Below are positions 7,939 to 15,490 of a DNA stretch of 48,236 bases, piece after piece; within the stretch, counting starts at the first letter, position 1, and the number at the start of each line of letters is the position of its first letter. A model generated the notes under the pieces. That model was not told where the DNA came from. It ran no database searches and saw nothing but the letters and a program-made list of their open reading frames with translations. The stretch lies in the NCBI GenBank assembly GCA_031291795.1, contig JARLIJ010000343.1, positions 1 to 48,236 on the forward strand. The letters are read 5' to 3'. The translations under genes and the position numbers were made by a program. This stretch comes from Acetobacteraceae bacterium. GTDB taxonomy: Bacteria; Pseudomonadota; Alphaproteobacteria; Acetobacterales; Acetobacteraceae.

Positions 7939-8574
7939 ATGGCTGAAACTGGGGTCGCTGAGACCGGGATTGTCCATATCGTGGATGATGACGCTGCGGT
8001 GCGCGACTCGCTCGCGATGCTGCTGGAATCGACTGGGTTGGCCGTGCGGACTTACGAGTCCGCGGCCGCCTTCCTGACGGTGGCATCAGGGTTGGCGACC
8101 GGTTGTGTGCTGACCGACGTCCGTATGCCCGATATCGACGGGCTGGCGTTGCAACGCCAGCTTGTCGCGCAGCATTGCACCCTGCCGGTCATCGTGATGA
8201 CCGGGCATGGCGACGTGCCCATCGCTGTTCAGGCCTTGAAGGCGGGGGCAACGGACTTCCTGGAGAAGCCGTTCGACGACGCACATCTGATCGCAGCGGT
8301 GCAGACGGCGTTGCAGGCCGGCGCCCGCGCCCGCGAGGCTGCTGCCGGATCGGCCGAACTGGTGGCTCGTCTTGCCACCCTGACGCCGCGGGAGCGAGAG
8401 GTGCTGGACCGTCTGGTGGCCGGCCATCCCAACAAGACCATCGCCTACGATCTAGGGACCAGTCCGCGCACGGTCGAGGTGCAACGCGCGCGGGTGATGG
8501 AAAAGATGGGTGCGCGCAGTTTGCCTGAACTGGTGCGGATGTCGATCGTACTCGAAGGGACGCGCACAGGTTGA
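7939..8574 (+). CDS. fixJ: Response regulator, FixJ-like (receiver plus LuxR-type HTH)
   Basis: This 211-residue protein consists of a receiver domain (about 10-125) followed by a LuxR/FixJ helix-turn-helix (about 146-205, LTPREREVLDRLVAGHPNK). The acidic pocket Asp16-Asp18, phospho-acceptor Asp60 (TDVRMPD), Thr88 and Lys110 are all present, so it should be phosphorylatable. The partner kinase is most likely the FixL-like protein two genes downstream. In rhizobia, FixJ-phosphate switches on fixK under low oxygen. The stop codon overlaps a FixK-type box that precedes the next gene. Confidence 0.88.
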   Translation: MAETGVAETGIVHIVDDDAAVRDSLAMLLESTGLAVRTYESAAAFLTVASGLATGCVLTDVRMPDIDGLALQRQLVAQHCTLPVIVMTGHGDVPIAVQALKAGATDFLEKPFDDAHLIAAVQTALQAGARAREAAAGSAELVARLATLTPREREVLDRLVAGHPNKTIAYDLGTSPRTVEVQRARVMEKMGARSLPELVRMSIVLEGTRTG

Positions 8575-8584
8575 CTTAGGTCAA
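8571..8584. promoter_or_regulatory. FNR/FixK-type box upstream of the receiver-only gene
   Basis: TTGACTTAGGTCAA is a perfect TTGAC-N4-GTCAA palindrome, one base per half-site from the FNR/FixK consensus TTGAT-N4-ATCAA. It lies 85 bases before the ATG of the receiver-only gene, a usual activator position given a short leader. Confidence 0.65.
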
Positions 8585-8669
8585 CGCGCGAAGTTGCCGT
8601 TGCCGTCACAGTGCGCGTGGCTGGCCCTTCGCCGAAGGATTGGCGTTTGGGACATCTGGAGCACGATGA

Positions 8670-9038
8670 ATGCGGGACGGTCGCCAACCAACGGTGGCGG
8701 TGGTGGATGACGATGAGGCCGTTCGCGATTCGCTCCGTTTCCTGCTGGAAACAGCAGGATTTGCGGTAAGGACGTTCGACTCGCCGGCTGCTTTCTTCTC
8801 AGCTCCCATGGGCGGATTGGTCTGCTTGCTGGTCGACCAGCATATGCCGTATCTGACTGGCCTTGATCTGTTGACTCGGTTGCGTGAGCGTGGCTGCTGC
8901 CTGGTGGTGGCGCTGATGACCGGCTCGCCCTCACCCGAGCTCATGCGGCGCGCCCAGGAGCTGGGGGCTGCAATTGTGATGGAAAAGCCGCTGCAGGAGG
9001 ACGTGCTGATGCGCTTCCTGGACGCCGTCACTGCCTGA
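8670..9038 (+). CDS. Single-domain response regulator (receiver only)
   Basis: This 122-residue protein is a bare receiver domain with no output domain. The acidic pocket Asp13-Asp15, acceptor Asp56 (VDQHMP), Thr84 and Lys106 are present. GGAG at 8658-8661 supports the ATG at 8670; an ATG four bases earlier opens only a short frame. It lies between the FixJ-like and FixL-like genes, behind a FixK-type box. Stand-alone receivers in such clusters either shuttle phosphate or, like FixT, hold FixL in check. Its retained Asp56 permits phosphate competition. The role is inferred. Confidence 0.85.
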   Translation: MRDGRQPTVAVVDDDEAVRDSLRFLLETAGFAVRTFDSPAAFFSAPMGGLVCLLVDQHMPYLTGLDLLTRLRERGCCLVVALMTGSPSPELMRRAQELGAAIVMEKPLQEDVLMRFLDAVTA

Positions 9039-9087
9039 TCCGCGGAAAGCGCTTGCTCCGAACGGGCTGTCGCGTATTGATCCTCGC

Positions 9088-10233
9088 ATGGATCGACAGG
9101 CGCAAGGTGCAGAGCAGAAGGCCGTGGGTGAATCGGCTTTGCTGCGTTCCATTCTCGACTCAGTGCCCGACGCCATGGTGCTGATCGACCAGCGTGGGCT
9201 GATCGAGTCATTCAGCGTCGCCGCCGAACGGCTGTTCGGCTACACAGCGGCCGAGGTACACGGGCGCAACGTTAGTCTGCTGATGCCGTCGCCGTATCGC
9301 GAGCAGCACGATAGTTATCTGGTGCGCTACCTGACGACCGGCGAGCGCCGGATCATCGGGATCGGCCGCGTCGTGATGGGCCTGCGCAAGAACGGCAGCA
9401 CCTTCCCGATGGAATTGTCGGTGGGCGAGGTTCGGCAAAATGGGGACCGCCTGTACACCGGGTTCGTGCGCGACCTCACCGAACGCCAGTATACCCAGGC
9501 ACGATTGCAGGAATTGCAGGAGGACCTGCTGCACGTCTCTCGTCTGCGGGCGATGGGACAGATGGCGGCGGCTCTGTCGCATGAGCTGAACCAACCCCTG
9601 ACGGCGACAACCAATTATCTCAATGCCGTGCTGCGCCTCATGGATGTGGAAGTGCCGGATATGGCACGCATCCGTCAGGCGATAACGCTGGCGGCGCAGC
9701 AGACCATGCGTAGTGGCGAGATCATCCGCCGCCTGCGCGCGTTCGTGGCACGCGGTGAGGTGGTGCGCCAGCCGGAGGCGATCGGCAAGCTGATCGAGGA
9801 GGCAAGTGCGTTGGCTTTGGTGGGCGCCAAGGAGCGCGGCGTGACGGTGCGGATGGGCACCGACACTGCGTTGCCGCCGGTGATGGTCGATCGCGTGCAG
9901 ATCCAGCAGGTCTTGCTCAACCTCATCCGTAATGCGGTTGAGGCGATGGAGGCCGGTTCCGTGCGCGAGCTGACCCTTGAGGCAATCTTGTGGGACAGCA
10001 TGGTGACCGTGGCAGTAACCGACACGGGGAGCGGCATCCCGCCGGCTATCGAGGCTCAGTTGTTCCAACCTTTTGTTACCACCAAACGCGATGGTATGGG
10101 CATTGGGCTGTCAGTTTGTCGTACTATCGTGGAGGCGCATGGCGGTCGGTTATGGGTCGAGCCCAACCCTGCCGGAGGCACCGTCTTTCGCTTCACTTTG
10201 CCCCTTGAGCCCGATTCGCTGGGGTCAGGCTAG
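9088..10233 (+). CDS. fixL: Oxygen-sensing PAS-heme histidine kinase, FixL-like
   Basis: This 381-residue protein is soluble, with no membrane segments. One PAS domain (about 15-130) is followed by a HisKA domain with phospho-acceptor His165 (SHELNQP) and an HATPase domain ([23 protein letters not shown]). The PAS text [12 protein letters not shown] and RIIGIGR matches heme-FixL. His74 aligns with the proximal heme ligand (His200 of Bradyrhizobium FixL), Arg80 with Arg206 and Arg94 with the O2-responsive Arg220. The position equal to His214 is Arg. It should therefore bind heme, lose activity when O2 binds, and phosphorylate the FixJ-like protein in hypoxia. Confidence 0.92.
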   Translation: MDRQAQGAEQKAVGESALLRSILDSVPDAMVLIDQRGLIESFSVAAERLFGYTAAEVHGRNVSLLMPSPYREQHDSYLVRYLTTGERRIIGIGRVVMGLRKNGSTFPMELSVGEVRQNGDRLYTGFVRDLTERQYTQARLQELQEDLLHVSRLRAMGQMAAALSHELNQPLTATTNYLNAVLRLMDVEVPDMARIRQAITLAAQQTMRSGEIIRRLRAFVARGEVVRQPEAIGKLIEEASALALVGAKERGVTVRMGTDTALPPVMVDRVQIQQVLLNLIRNAVEAMEAGSVRELTLEAILWDSMVTVAVTDTGSGIPPAIEAQLFQPFVTTKRDGMGIGLSVCRTIVEAHGGRLWVEPNPAGGTVFRFTLPLEPDSLGSG

Positions 10234-10557
10234 CTCGGGAGTCCCGCTAGCCCGGAACGGGCCGGGGTTGGTTGCTTGTTCGTGCTATTGCATCTGCATC
10301 TGAGTGCGTGGTTTCCTGACGCCAGCCGGACGCTCTATGATGCCAGGGCACACGGGAGGCGCAGGGCGGCGTTCATCACGTTTTGACGCTCCTCCACCGC
10401 GCGGCGGCGGTGTATTGCCCGGCGTCCGTTTGCTGAAAGTGGAAGCTGGTTGGCGGGATCTTCGGCTGTCACGCACAAGTGTATTCTGAGATTTTTCTGG
10501 TTTTTGATCCCATATCATGGTTATGTTAAGCAGAGGTTAAGACGAGAGGACGGCCGC
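10234..10557. other. Intergenic stretch of 324 bases after fixL
   Basis: No convincing gene is visible. It begins with an imperfect hairpin overlapping the fixL stop (GGCTAGC at 10228-10234, GCTAGCC at 10246-10252), a possible terminator without a T-run. Bases 10480-10540 are clearly richer in A and T than the surroundings and probably contain the promoter of the next gene. I could not place -35 and -10 boxes with proper spacing. Confidence 0.5.
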
Positions 10558-10980
10558 ATGTCGAGCCCAGCCACCGCGGAAATCATCCCGTTCCCTGTTC
10601 GCCGGCCGGAGGCGGCCGACGCTCCGGCTATCGAGTTGACGGGCGTCGATGAGGCGCGTGTCGATGTGGACGTGACCAGGCTAGAGGGAACAGCAGATTC
10701 CGAAGCGCAGGAGGCGCAGGCGCGTTTGGTCCGTGCCCTCCAATCGTTGGATGCAGCGTTGACCGAACAGCGCACGGCGATCGCCGCTTGGCGCGGCGCC
10801 CTGTCGGATCTGCGGGCGACGATGCAGGGACTGAGTAACAGCGTGCAGACCTATCGCGGCAGCCTTGCGACGTTGGACACCAAGGTCACGAACCTGCGCG
10901 GCGAGGCAGGGCGGCTGGAACGCTGGGCCGATAATGCACTGACCATTGCCGGAGAGAGCGGCCCCGCCACCGCTCTCTGA
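10558..10980 (+). CDS. Small coiled-coil protein of unknown function
   Basis: This 140-residue protein has GAGAGGA just upstream of the ATG at 10558. The first 55 residues are low in structure (proline, acidic and alanine rich, IIPFPVRRPEAADAP). Residues about 60-130 form a likely coiled coil with regular Leu/Ala spacing (LVRALQSLDAALTEQ, GLSNSVQTYRGSLATL). No known domain was recognised and no signal peptide or membrane segment is visible. It runs convergent with kdsA. Confidence 0.65.
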   Translation: MSSPATAEIIPFPVRRPEAADAPAIELTGVDEARVDVDVTRLEGTADSEAQEAQARLVRALQSLDAALTEQRTAIAAWRGALSDLRATMQGLSNSVQTYRGSLATLDTKVTNLRGEAGRLERWADNALTIAGESGPATAL

Positions 10981-11071
10981 AACACGACGGCGCCCAGGTC
11001 TCGGTTGGGCCGCGCAATCCGGCGCAGGCTAATCCCTCCCGCCATTGTTGGCCGTCAGGAACCCATCTCTG

Positions 11072-11902
11072 TCAGACAGAGGCCTTCGAGAGGATATCGA
11101 AGGCCCTCAGCCGCGCCACTAGCGCCGGCATTTCGCGCAACGGAATCATGTTCGGCCCATCGCTTGGTGCGCGGTCTGGGTTTTCGTGCGTCTCGATGAA
11201 CACCGCTGCCACGCCCACTGCCACCGCGGCACGTGCCAGCACCGGGGCAAACTCCCGCTGTCCACCTGACGCCGTGCCCTGGCCGCCCGGTTGCTGGACC
11301 GAATGCGTGGCGTCGAACACCACCGGATATCCGGTGCGCGCCATGATCGGCATAGCTCGGAAATCGCTCACCAGCGTGTTGTAGCCGAAGCTGGCCCCAC
11401 GCTCGCACAGCAGGATGTTGTGGTTTCCGGTGCCGGCGATCTTGGCCGCCACATTCACCATGTCCCACGGTGCCAGGAACTGGCCCTTCTTGACGTTGAT
11501 CGCACGGCCAGTTTCGCCCGCGGCGATCAGCAGGTCAGTCTGGCGGCACAGGAACGCGGGGATTTGCAGTACGTCGACCGCCTCGGCCACCGAGGCACAC
11601 TGGTCGGCGGTGTGCACGTCCGTCAGCACCGGCAGGCCGTGGCGTTCGCGGACCTCGGCCAGGATGGCGAGGCCCGCTGCCATGCCGATGCCGCGCGCGG
11701 CTGAGGCGCTGGTGCGGTTCGCCTTGTCGTAGCTCGACTTGTAGATCACGCAAACGCCGGTCGTGGCCGATATCTCGCGAAGCGCGGCGGCGGTTTCCAG
11801 CGCGTGCGTGCGCGACTCGATTTGGCACGGGCCGGCGATCAGCACGAATGGCAGGTGGTTGGCGATCTCGATCGGGCCGACACGGACGATGCGGTTGGTC
11901 AT
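11072..11902 (-). CDS. kdsA: 3-deoxy-8-phosphooctulonate synthase (KDO-8-phosphate synthase)
   Basis: This 276-residue cytoplasmic enzyme condenses phosphoenolpyruvate with arabinose-5-phosphate to KDO-8-phosphate for the lipopolysaccharide core. Characteristic text: [11 protein letters not shown] near the N-terminus, [19 protein letters not shown], and [12 protein letters not shown] with the family SVQ-PGG motif. The ATG at 11902 gives the usual length; frame further upstream is not protein-like. It is last in the minus-strand unit that starts with the NDUFA12-type gene. Confidence 0.95.
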   Translation of the reverse strand: MTNRIVRVGPIEIANHLPFVLIAGPCQIESRTHALETAAALREISATTGVCVIYKSSYDKANRTSASAARGIGMAAGLAILAEVRERHGLPVLTDVHTADQCASVAEAVDVLQIPAFLCRQTDLLIAAGETGRAINVKKGQFLAPWDMVNVAAKIAGTGNHNILLCERGASFGYNTLVSDFRAMPIMARTGYPVVFDATHSVQQPGGQGTASGGQREFAPVLARAAVAVGVAAVFIETHENPDRAPSDGPNMIPLREMPALVARLRAFDILSKASV

Positions 11903-11911
11903 GCGTGCATA

Positions 11912-11952
11912 TCCCTCACCCTGGCCCTCACCCCGGAGAGGAAAGGGAGAGA
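11912..11952. repeat. Imperfect CCCTCACCC-type intergenic repeat
   Basis: The 55-base gap between kdsA and the HAD gene carries CCCTCACCCTGGCCCTCACC followed by GGAGAGGAAAGGGAGAG, the two halves partly complementary. This resembles a widely dispersed palindromic repeat of proteobacterial intergenic regions. It lies inside the presumed operon. Confidence 0.4.
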
Positions 11953-11957
11953 GCATT

Positions 11958-12671
11958 CTAGCCTTCCTGGCGCGCCTCGGCCATTTCGCCAAGGCTGGTG
12001 AAGCGGAAATCCCAGCGCACGTCCTGCGGCGGCGTGGCGGTTGCGCCGTGGCCGGGCGTGGCGTGGCGCCGATCGATCCAGGCAGAGGCCAGGCCCGCCG
12101 CATTGGCCGGCGCATGGTCGTGAAACAGGCTCTGGGCGGTGTGCAGGATCTTCTCACGTGGCGTCCCCGCGGCGGCGAGGCGTTCGATCAGGTACCTGAA
12201 ATTGCGCGGATCCGGCTTGTAGGACCCAATGTCCTGCGCAGTGTAGATCGCATCAAAAGTAACCCCCAGTCGGGGGAGCGACCCCTGGAAGCTGTCGCGA
12301 TCGACGTTGGAGAGGATCACCAGCTTGTAGTGCTGCTGCAGGCTGCGCAGCGCGGCCGGGGTGTCGGGAAACGCCGGCCAATCCGGCACCGAGGCGCCGA
12401 ATGCCTGATCCTCGGCCGCATCCGGCGACACACCCCAGAGCCGCGCAAGCTGATTGTGCACAGTTGCCAGCAGTTCGACGTAGCGCATGTCGGGCGTAGC
12501 GGCCTGCTGTGCGGATTCGTGCGCGGCGAACACTTCCAGCACTCCATCGCGTCCCAGCGTCAGGCCGGCGCGTGCGCGCAGCGGCTGCAGGGCAGCGAAT
12601 AGCCCGGTCTCCCAATCGATCAGTGTGCCATAGCAGTCGAAGGTCAGGGTGTCGAAATCGGTGAGTTTCAT
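11958..12671 (-). CDS. Haloacid dehalogenase type II-like hydrolase (HAD superfamily)
   Basis: This 237-residue protein shows all HAD motifs in order: nucleophile Asp12 in [15 protein letters not shown] (motif II), SYKPDPRNF (motif III Lys) and a C-terminal acidic motif region. [10 protein letters not shown] is typical of the L-2-haloacid dehalogenase subgroup, but many members act on phosphates or unknown substrates. The ATG at 12671 was chosen because it places the nucleophile near residue 12. It lies between otsB and kdsA on the same strand. Confidence 0.85.
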   Translation of the reverse strand: MKLTDFDTLTFDCYGTLIDWETGLFAALQPLRARAGLTLGRDGVLEVFAAHESAQQAATPDMRYVELLATVHNQLARLWGVSPDAAEDQAFGASVPDWPAFPDTPAALRSLQQHYKLVILSNVDRDSFQGSLPRLGVTFDAIYTAQDIGSYKPDPRNFRYLIERLAAAGTPREKILHTAQSLFHDHAPANAAGLASAWIDRRHATPGHGATATPPQDVRWDFRFTSLGEMAEARQEG

Positions 12672-12721
12672 CAGAGGACTCCGACCGGAGGAAAGCGGAT
12701 CAGGGGCAACACAGGTCAGGA

Positions 12722-13507
12722 TCATGCGGGCGGCATCAACTCGGGCCACGCGCCGATCGCCGCGGCTTGTCGCAACCAGGCGCGCACGCCAGCCGGAGTG
12801 CCGAATGCGGCATCGACCTGCAATCCGCCCCCGCCCATGGCGCGGGCGACTGCCATGCCGTCCTCATCCGTCACGTCATCGCCGATGAAAAGCGGCAGCC
12901 GGCCCGCAAATGGCGCGCGCGCCATCAGGGCGCTAACCGCCGACCCCTTGTCGGCGCCGCGCGGGCGTATCTCCCAAAGCATGTGGGCCGGGAGGAGTTG
13001 GAAATCGTCGCGTCCCGCGACCAGGTTCGCCAGCGCGTCCCGAAACAGCGGGCCAGCGACGGGAACAGCCCGGTAGTGGAGCGCGAAGCCGCGCGCTTTG
13101 CGTTCCAGCAGCGCCCCGGGATGGCTGGCCACGAGGCGTTTGGCCGCCTCCAACCAAGCGTCCGGCGGGGTCGGCAGGGCGGGTCGTTCGACCAGTTCGG
13201 TCGGGTGGTGTCGCACAGCGCCACCATGCTCCCCGGCGACCGCGTGTGGTGCATCGCCGAACAGAGCGTCGACGGTCTCGATCGGGCGACCTGTGACAAT
13301 CGCGAGTGCACCATCGAGCCGGTTGCGCAGGGTTCGCACCGCATCGATCAGGCCGGGCGGGACCACCACGGCGTCCGGGCGCGGAGCCAGGTCGAGCAGG
13401 GTGCCGTCCATGTCCAGCAACAGCGCAGTCCGCTCGAACTCCGGCAAGAGGGGGAGACTCTCTTGAGCATCCCAACGCGTCGCGGCTTGTGGCTCTTCGG
13501 GGCTCAC
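12722..13507 (-). CDS. otsB: Trehalose-6-phosphate phosphatase
   Basis: This 261-residue HAD phosphatase removes phosphate from trehalose-6-phosphate to make the stress protectant trehalose. Motif I is LLLDMDGTLLDL (Asp32, Asp34). AIVTGRP is motif II, and FIGDDVTDEDGM is the late acidic motif typical of OtsB. Its start overlaps the end of the DUF2155 gene by four bases, indicating translational coupling. The synthase gene otsA is not in the window. Confidence 0.92.
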   Translation of the reverse strand: MSPEEPQAATRWDAQESLPLLPEFERTALLLDMDGTLLDLAPRPDAVVVPPGLIDAVRTLRNRLDGALAIVTGRPIETVDALFGDAPHAVAGEHGGAVRHHPTELVERPALPTPPDAWLEAAKRLVASHPGALLERKARGFALHYRAVPVAGPLFRDALANLVAGRDDFQLLPAHMLWEIRPRGADKGSAVSALMARAPFAGRLPLFIGDDVTDEDGMAVARAMGGGGLQVDAAFGTPAGVRAWLRQAAAIGAWPELMPPA

Positions 13508-14118
13508 GGCATGCAGCCGATGACGCGGATGTCATAGACTGGATGCTCCAGCATGCTGACCTCCGGCTCCTGCTTTAGCATCCAGCCCCTGAAGCCCGGC
13601 GCGTCGGTGTGGGAATCGGCGATGGCGAGGAACGCGGCGGCGTCGGCAGGCTGATCGGGCGGCCGGATATCACAAGCCTGCACCCCGATGGTGAGCGATC
13701 CGAAGGTGCCGGATTGCCCGACCTTTACCGTGAGCGTGGCGCTCTGCGCGTTGACCTTGTCCAGCCCTTGCAAGATGGCCGTCCCTTGCGGCAACCAGGT
13801 GTTGGGGATCACCGCCCCCCCGGGGGCGGGGGTAGCGGGAGGAGTGCCGGGGGCAGGTGGCGCGGCGGCCGGTGGCGTGCTCGGTACCTGCGGTGAGGGA
13901 GAGCCCGGTGCAGGGGGGGCGGTGGCGGGTGCTATCGACGTCGCCGGGGGAGCGGCAGCCGCAGGGGTGCCGATCGGGCCCGTTGGCACCGGATAGGACG
14001 GAGGTGCGTATTGCGCAGGCGGGGCCAAAGGTGTTGCCGTAACGGGGGACCCGGTTTGCGCCACGACAGTCATCGGCCACGTTGCGGCAAGTGTGGCAGC
14101 CAGTAGCCGGAACCTCAT
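13504..14118 (-). CDS. DUF2155 secreted protein with proline/alanine-rich linker
   Basis: This 204-residue protein has a signal peptide (MRFRLLAATLAATWPMTVVAQ), then a long Pro/Ala/Thr-rich unstructured stretch (about 22-105). A C-terminal DUF2155 domain follows (ILQGLDKVNAQSATLTV, ACDIRPP, AFLAIADS, GWMLKQEP, LEHPVYDIRVIGC). DUF2155 proteins are common in alphaproteobacteria next to envelope genes and their function is unknown. Both ends overlap neighbours by four bases. Confidence 0.88.
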   Translation of the reverse strand: MRFRLLAATLAATWPMTVVAQTGSPVTATPLAPPAQYAPPSYPVPTGPIGTPAAAAPPATSIAPATAPPAPGSPSPQVPSTPPAAAPPAPGTPPATPAPGGAVIPNTWLPQGTAILQGLDKVNAQSATLTVKVGQSGTFGSLTIGVQACDIRPPDQPADAAAFLAIADSHTDAPGFRGWMLKQEPEVSMLEHPVYDIRVIGCMP

Positions 14119-14336
14119 CGGCCGGCGCGCTTTGGTGATTCCAATCCTGCGATCATTCCGGTCAGGACATCGCGTATCGCCTGCTCATCCACGCCCATCA
14201 GGATCGCGTCCTCGAACGCGTCCTGTAGCACCTGGGCGACTTCGGCGTGGTTCTCGGCCAGCATGCGCAGCTTCTCCCGGCAACCCACGGCGTTGCCATC
14301 CAGGCCGGGCCACTTGGTGGGTGGCGGTGGGATCAT
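14115..14336 (-). CDS. Small conserved-looking protein between mlaD and the DUF2155 gene
   Basis: This 73-residue protein overlaps mlaD (14333-14336) and the DUF2155 gene (14115-14118) by four bases each, strong evidence for real translation in an operon. It has a proline-rich start and a helical body (REKLRMLAENHAEVAQVLQD, FEDAILMGVDEQAIRDVL), with no signal peptide or membrane segment. I do not recognise a family. Position suggests an envelope-related or regulatory role. Confidence 0.75.
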   Translation of the reverse strand: MIPPPPTKWPGLDGNAVGCREKLRMLAENHAEVAQVLQDAFEDAILMGVDEQAIRDVLTGMIAGLESPKRAGR

Positions 14337-14869
14337 TTGGGCGCAGCGGCCGCGCCGCCCGGCGCGGCGTTGGAGCCGTCGGCCGCGCCGCCGCTGGCCG
14401 AGTCGGTGCCGCCGGCAGGCTTCATGCTGGTCACGCTGAATATGAACTTGCCCAGGAGTTGCTCCAGGCTAATCGATCCCTGGGTGATGGTGATGGTCTG
14501 GCCGGGTTTCAACATCGTCTCGTCGCCCCCGGGCACCAGCGCCAGGAATTTGCCGCCCAGCAAGCTCTCGCTGGTGATCTCGGCACTGCTGTCCTTGGGC
14601 AGCTTGATGTCGTTGCGCACCGACAGCCCGACCACAGCCTGAAAGCTCTGGGGATCGAGCTGCGTTTCGGTGACACTGCCGACCTTGACGCCGGCGATGC
14701 GCACGTCGGAGCCGACCGCCAGCCCGTCAATATGATCGAACTTCGCGTACAATCCATACCCGATCGCGGTGCTGCGACCGGAATGTGCGATGGCATAGAC
14801 CAGGAAGCCGGCGGCGACGAGCAGCACGGCGGCTCCGGTCAGCATCTCGGCGATGCTGCGGCGAGGCAT
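14333..14869 (-). CDS. mlaD: MCE-domain lipid-transport protein, MlaD
   Basis: This 178-residue protein has one N-terminal membrane anchor (MLTGAAVLLVAAGFLVYAIA) and a periplasmic MCE domain (about 35-115, with FDHIDGLAVGSDVRIAGVKVG and SLLGGKFLALVPGG). The tail is rich in Gly and Ala. MlaD forms hexameric rings in the inner membrane that pass phospholipids between the membranes with MlaE, MlaF and MlaB; those genes are not in the window. The start at 14869 sets the membrane anchor at the N-terminus. It is 13 bases downstream of the NDUFA12-type gene. Confidence 0.9.
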   Translation of the reverse strand: MPRRSIAEMLTGAAVLLVAAGFLVYAIAHSGRSTAIGYGLYAKFDHIDGLAVGSDVRIAGVKVGSVTETQLDPQSFQAVVGLSVRNDIKLPKDSSAEITSESLLGGKFLALVPGGDETMLKPGQTITITQGSISLEQLLGKFIFSVTSMKPAGGTDSASGGAADGSNAAPGGAAAAPK

Positions 14870-14882
14870 GGGGGGCGCCCTG

Positions 14883-15239
14883 CTAAGAGCCGGGTGTCCA
14901 GGATTCGTAGTCGCCGGTCGCGCGGGCCCTCTGGCCGCCCTGGTAGTCGTGGCCCGCCGGGCGGTAGCTCGCAGGCGTGCCGGTTGCGTTCGGCAAATGC
15001 GGTTTCTGCCACGGACGCCGATCGGTGTCCGGCAGCGGGGCGGCAGTGGTATAGTGCAGCCAGGAATGCCACTCGGGTGGCACGAGGCTGGCCTCGGGCG
15101 CGCCGACATACGCCACCCAGCGGCGCGTGCGCCGGCTCCCGGGCCGCGGCTTGCGATCCTCGTAATAGATGTTGCCCGCAGCATCCGAACCGACTTGGCG
15201 GCCGTGGAGCTTGGTGAACAGCCAGGTGCCGATATTCAT
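14883..15239 (-). CDS. NDUFA12/B17.2-type complex I accessory protein
   Basis: This 118-residue protein matches the NDUFA12 family: a short N-terminal part (MNIGTWLFTKLHGRQVG), GNIYYED, RRWVAYVG, VPPEWHSWLHY and a C-terminal KPHLPN motif. In alphaproteobacteria and mitochondria it is an accessory subunit at the peripheral arm of NADH:ubiquinone oxidoreductase. It begins the seven-gene minus-strand unit that ends with kdsA, and a 251-base divergent promoter region lies in front of it. Confidence 0.93.
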   Translation of the reverse strand: MNIGTWLFTKLHGRQVGSDAAGNIYYEDRKPRPGSRRTRRWVAYVGAPEASLVPPEWHSWLHYTTAAPLPDTDRRPWQKPHLPNATGTPASYRPAGHDYQGGQRARATGDYESWTPGS

Positions 15240-15490
15240 GGCGATGCATATACGCAGCCGTGACGCTTTGGTCCACCGCCGACCTGGTGGAACGTTGCGG
15301 TGTCGTCTGATCCTCGCAGGTTCATGATATGTCCTGAAATATTCACCGCTTCTCGGTTTTTGTCTGAGGAATCTGTCCACAGGATTTTGTGCCTGCATAG
15401 GGAAATGACCGCAAAATATGCTCGCGAGTCATGTGCGGACACGATAAAGTCGAACACATGAAGAACCATCGCTCGTGGCAAGGCGTACGT

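Noticed and set aside
11081-11105. GGCCTTCGA...TCGAAGGCC hairpin as a terminator of kdsA
   Set aside because: It lies within the last codons of kdsA and has no T-run; probably a by-product of the coding sequence.
15240-15490. Promoter boxes in the divergent region before the NDUFA12-type and NrdJ-derived genes
   Set aside because: The stretch is relatively A/T-rich around 15340-15420, so a promoter is expected, but no -35/-10 pair with suitable spacing could be placed on either strand.
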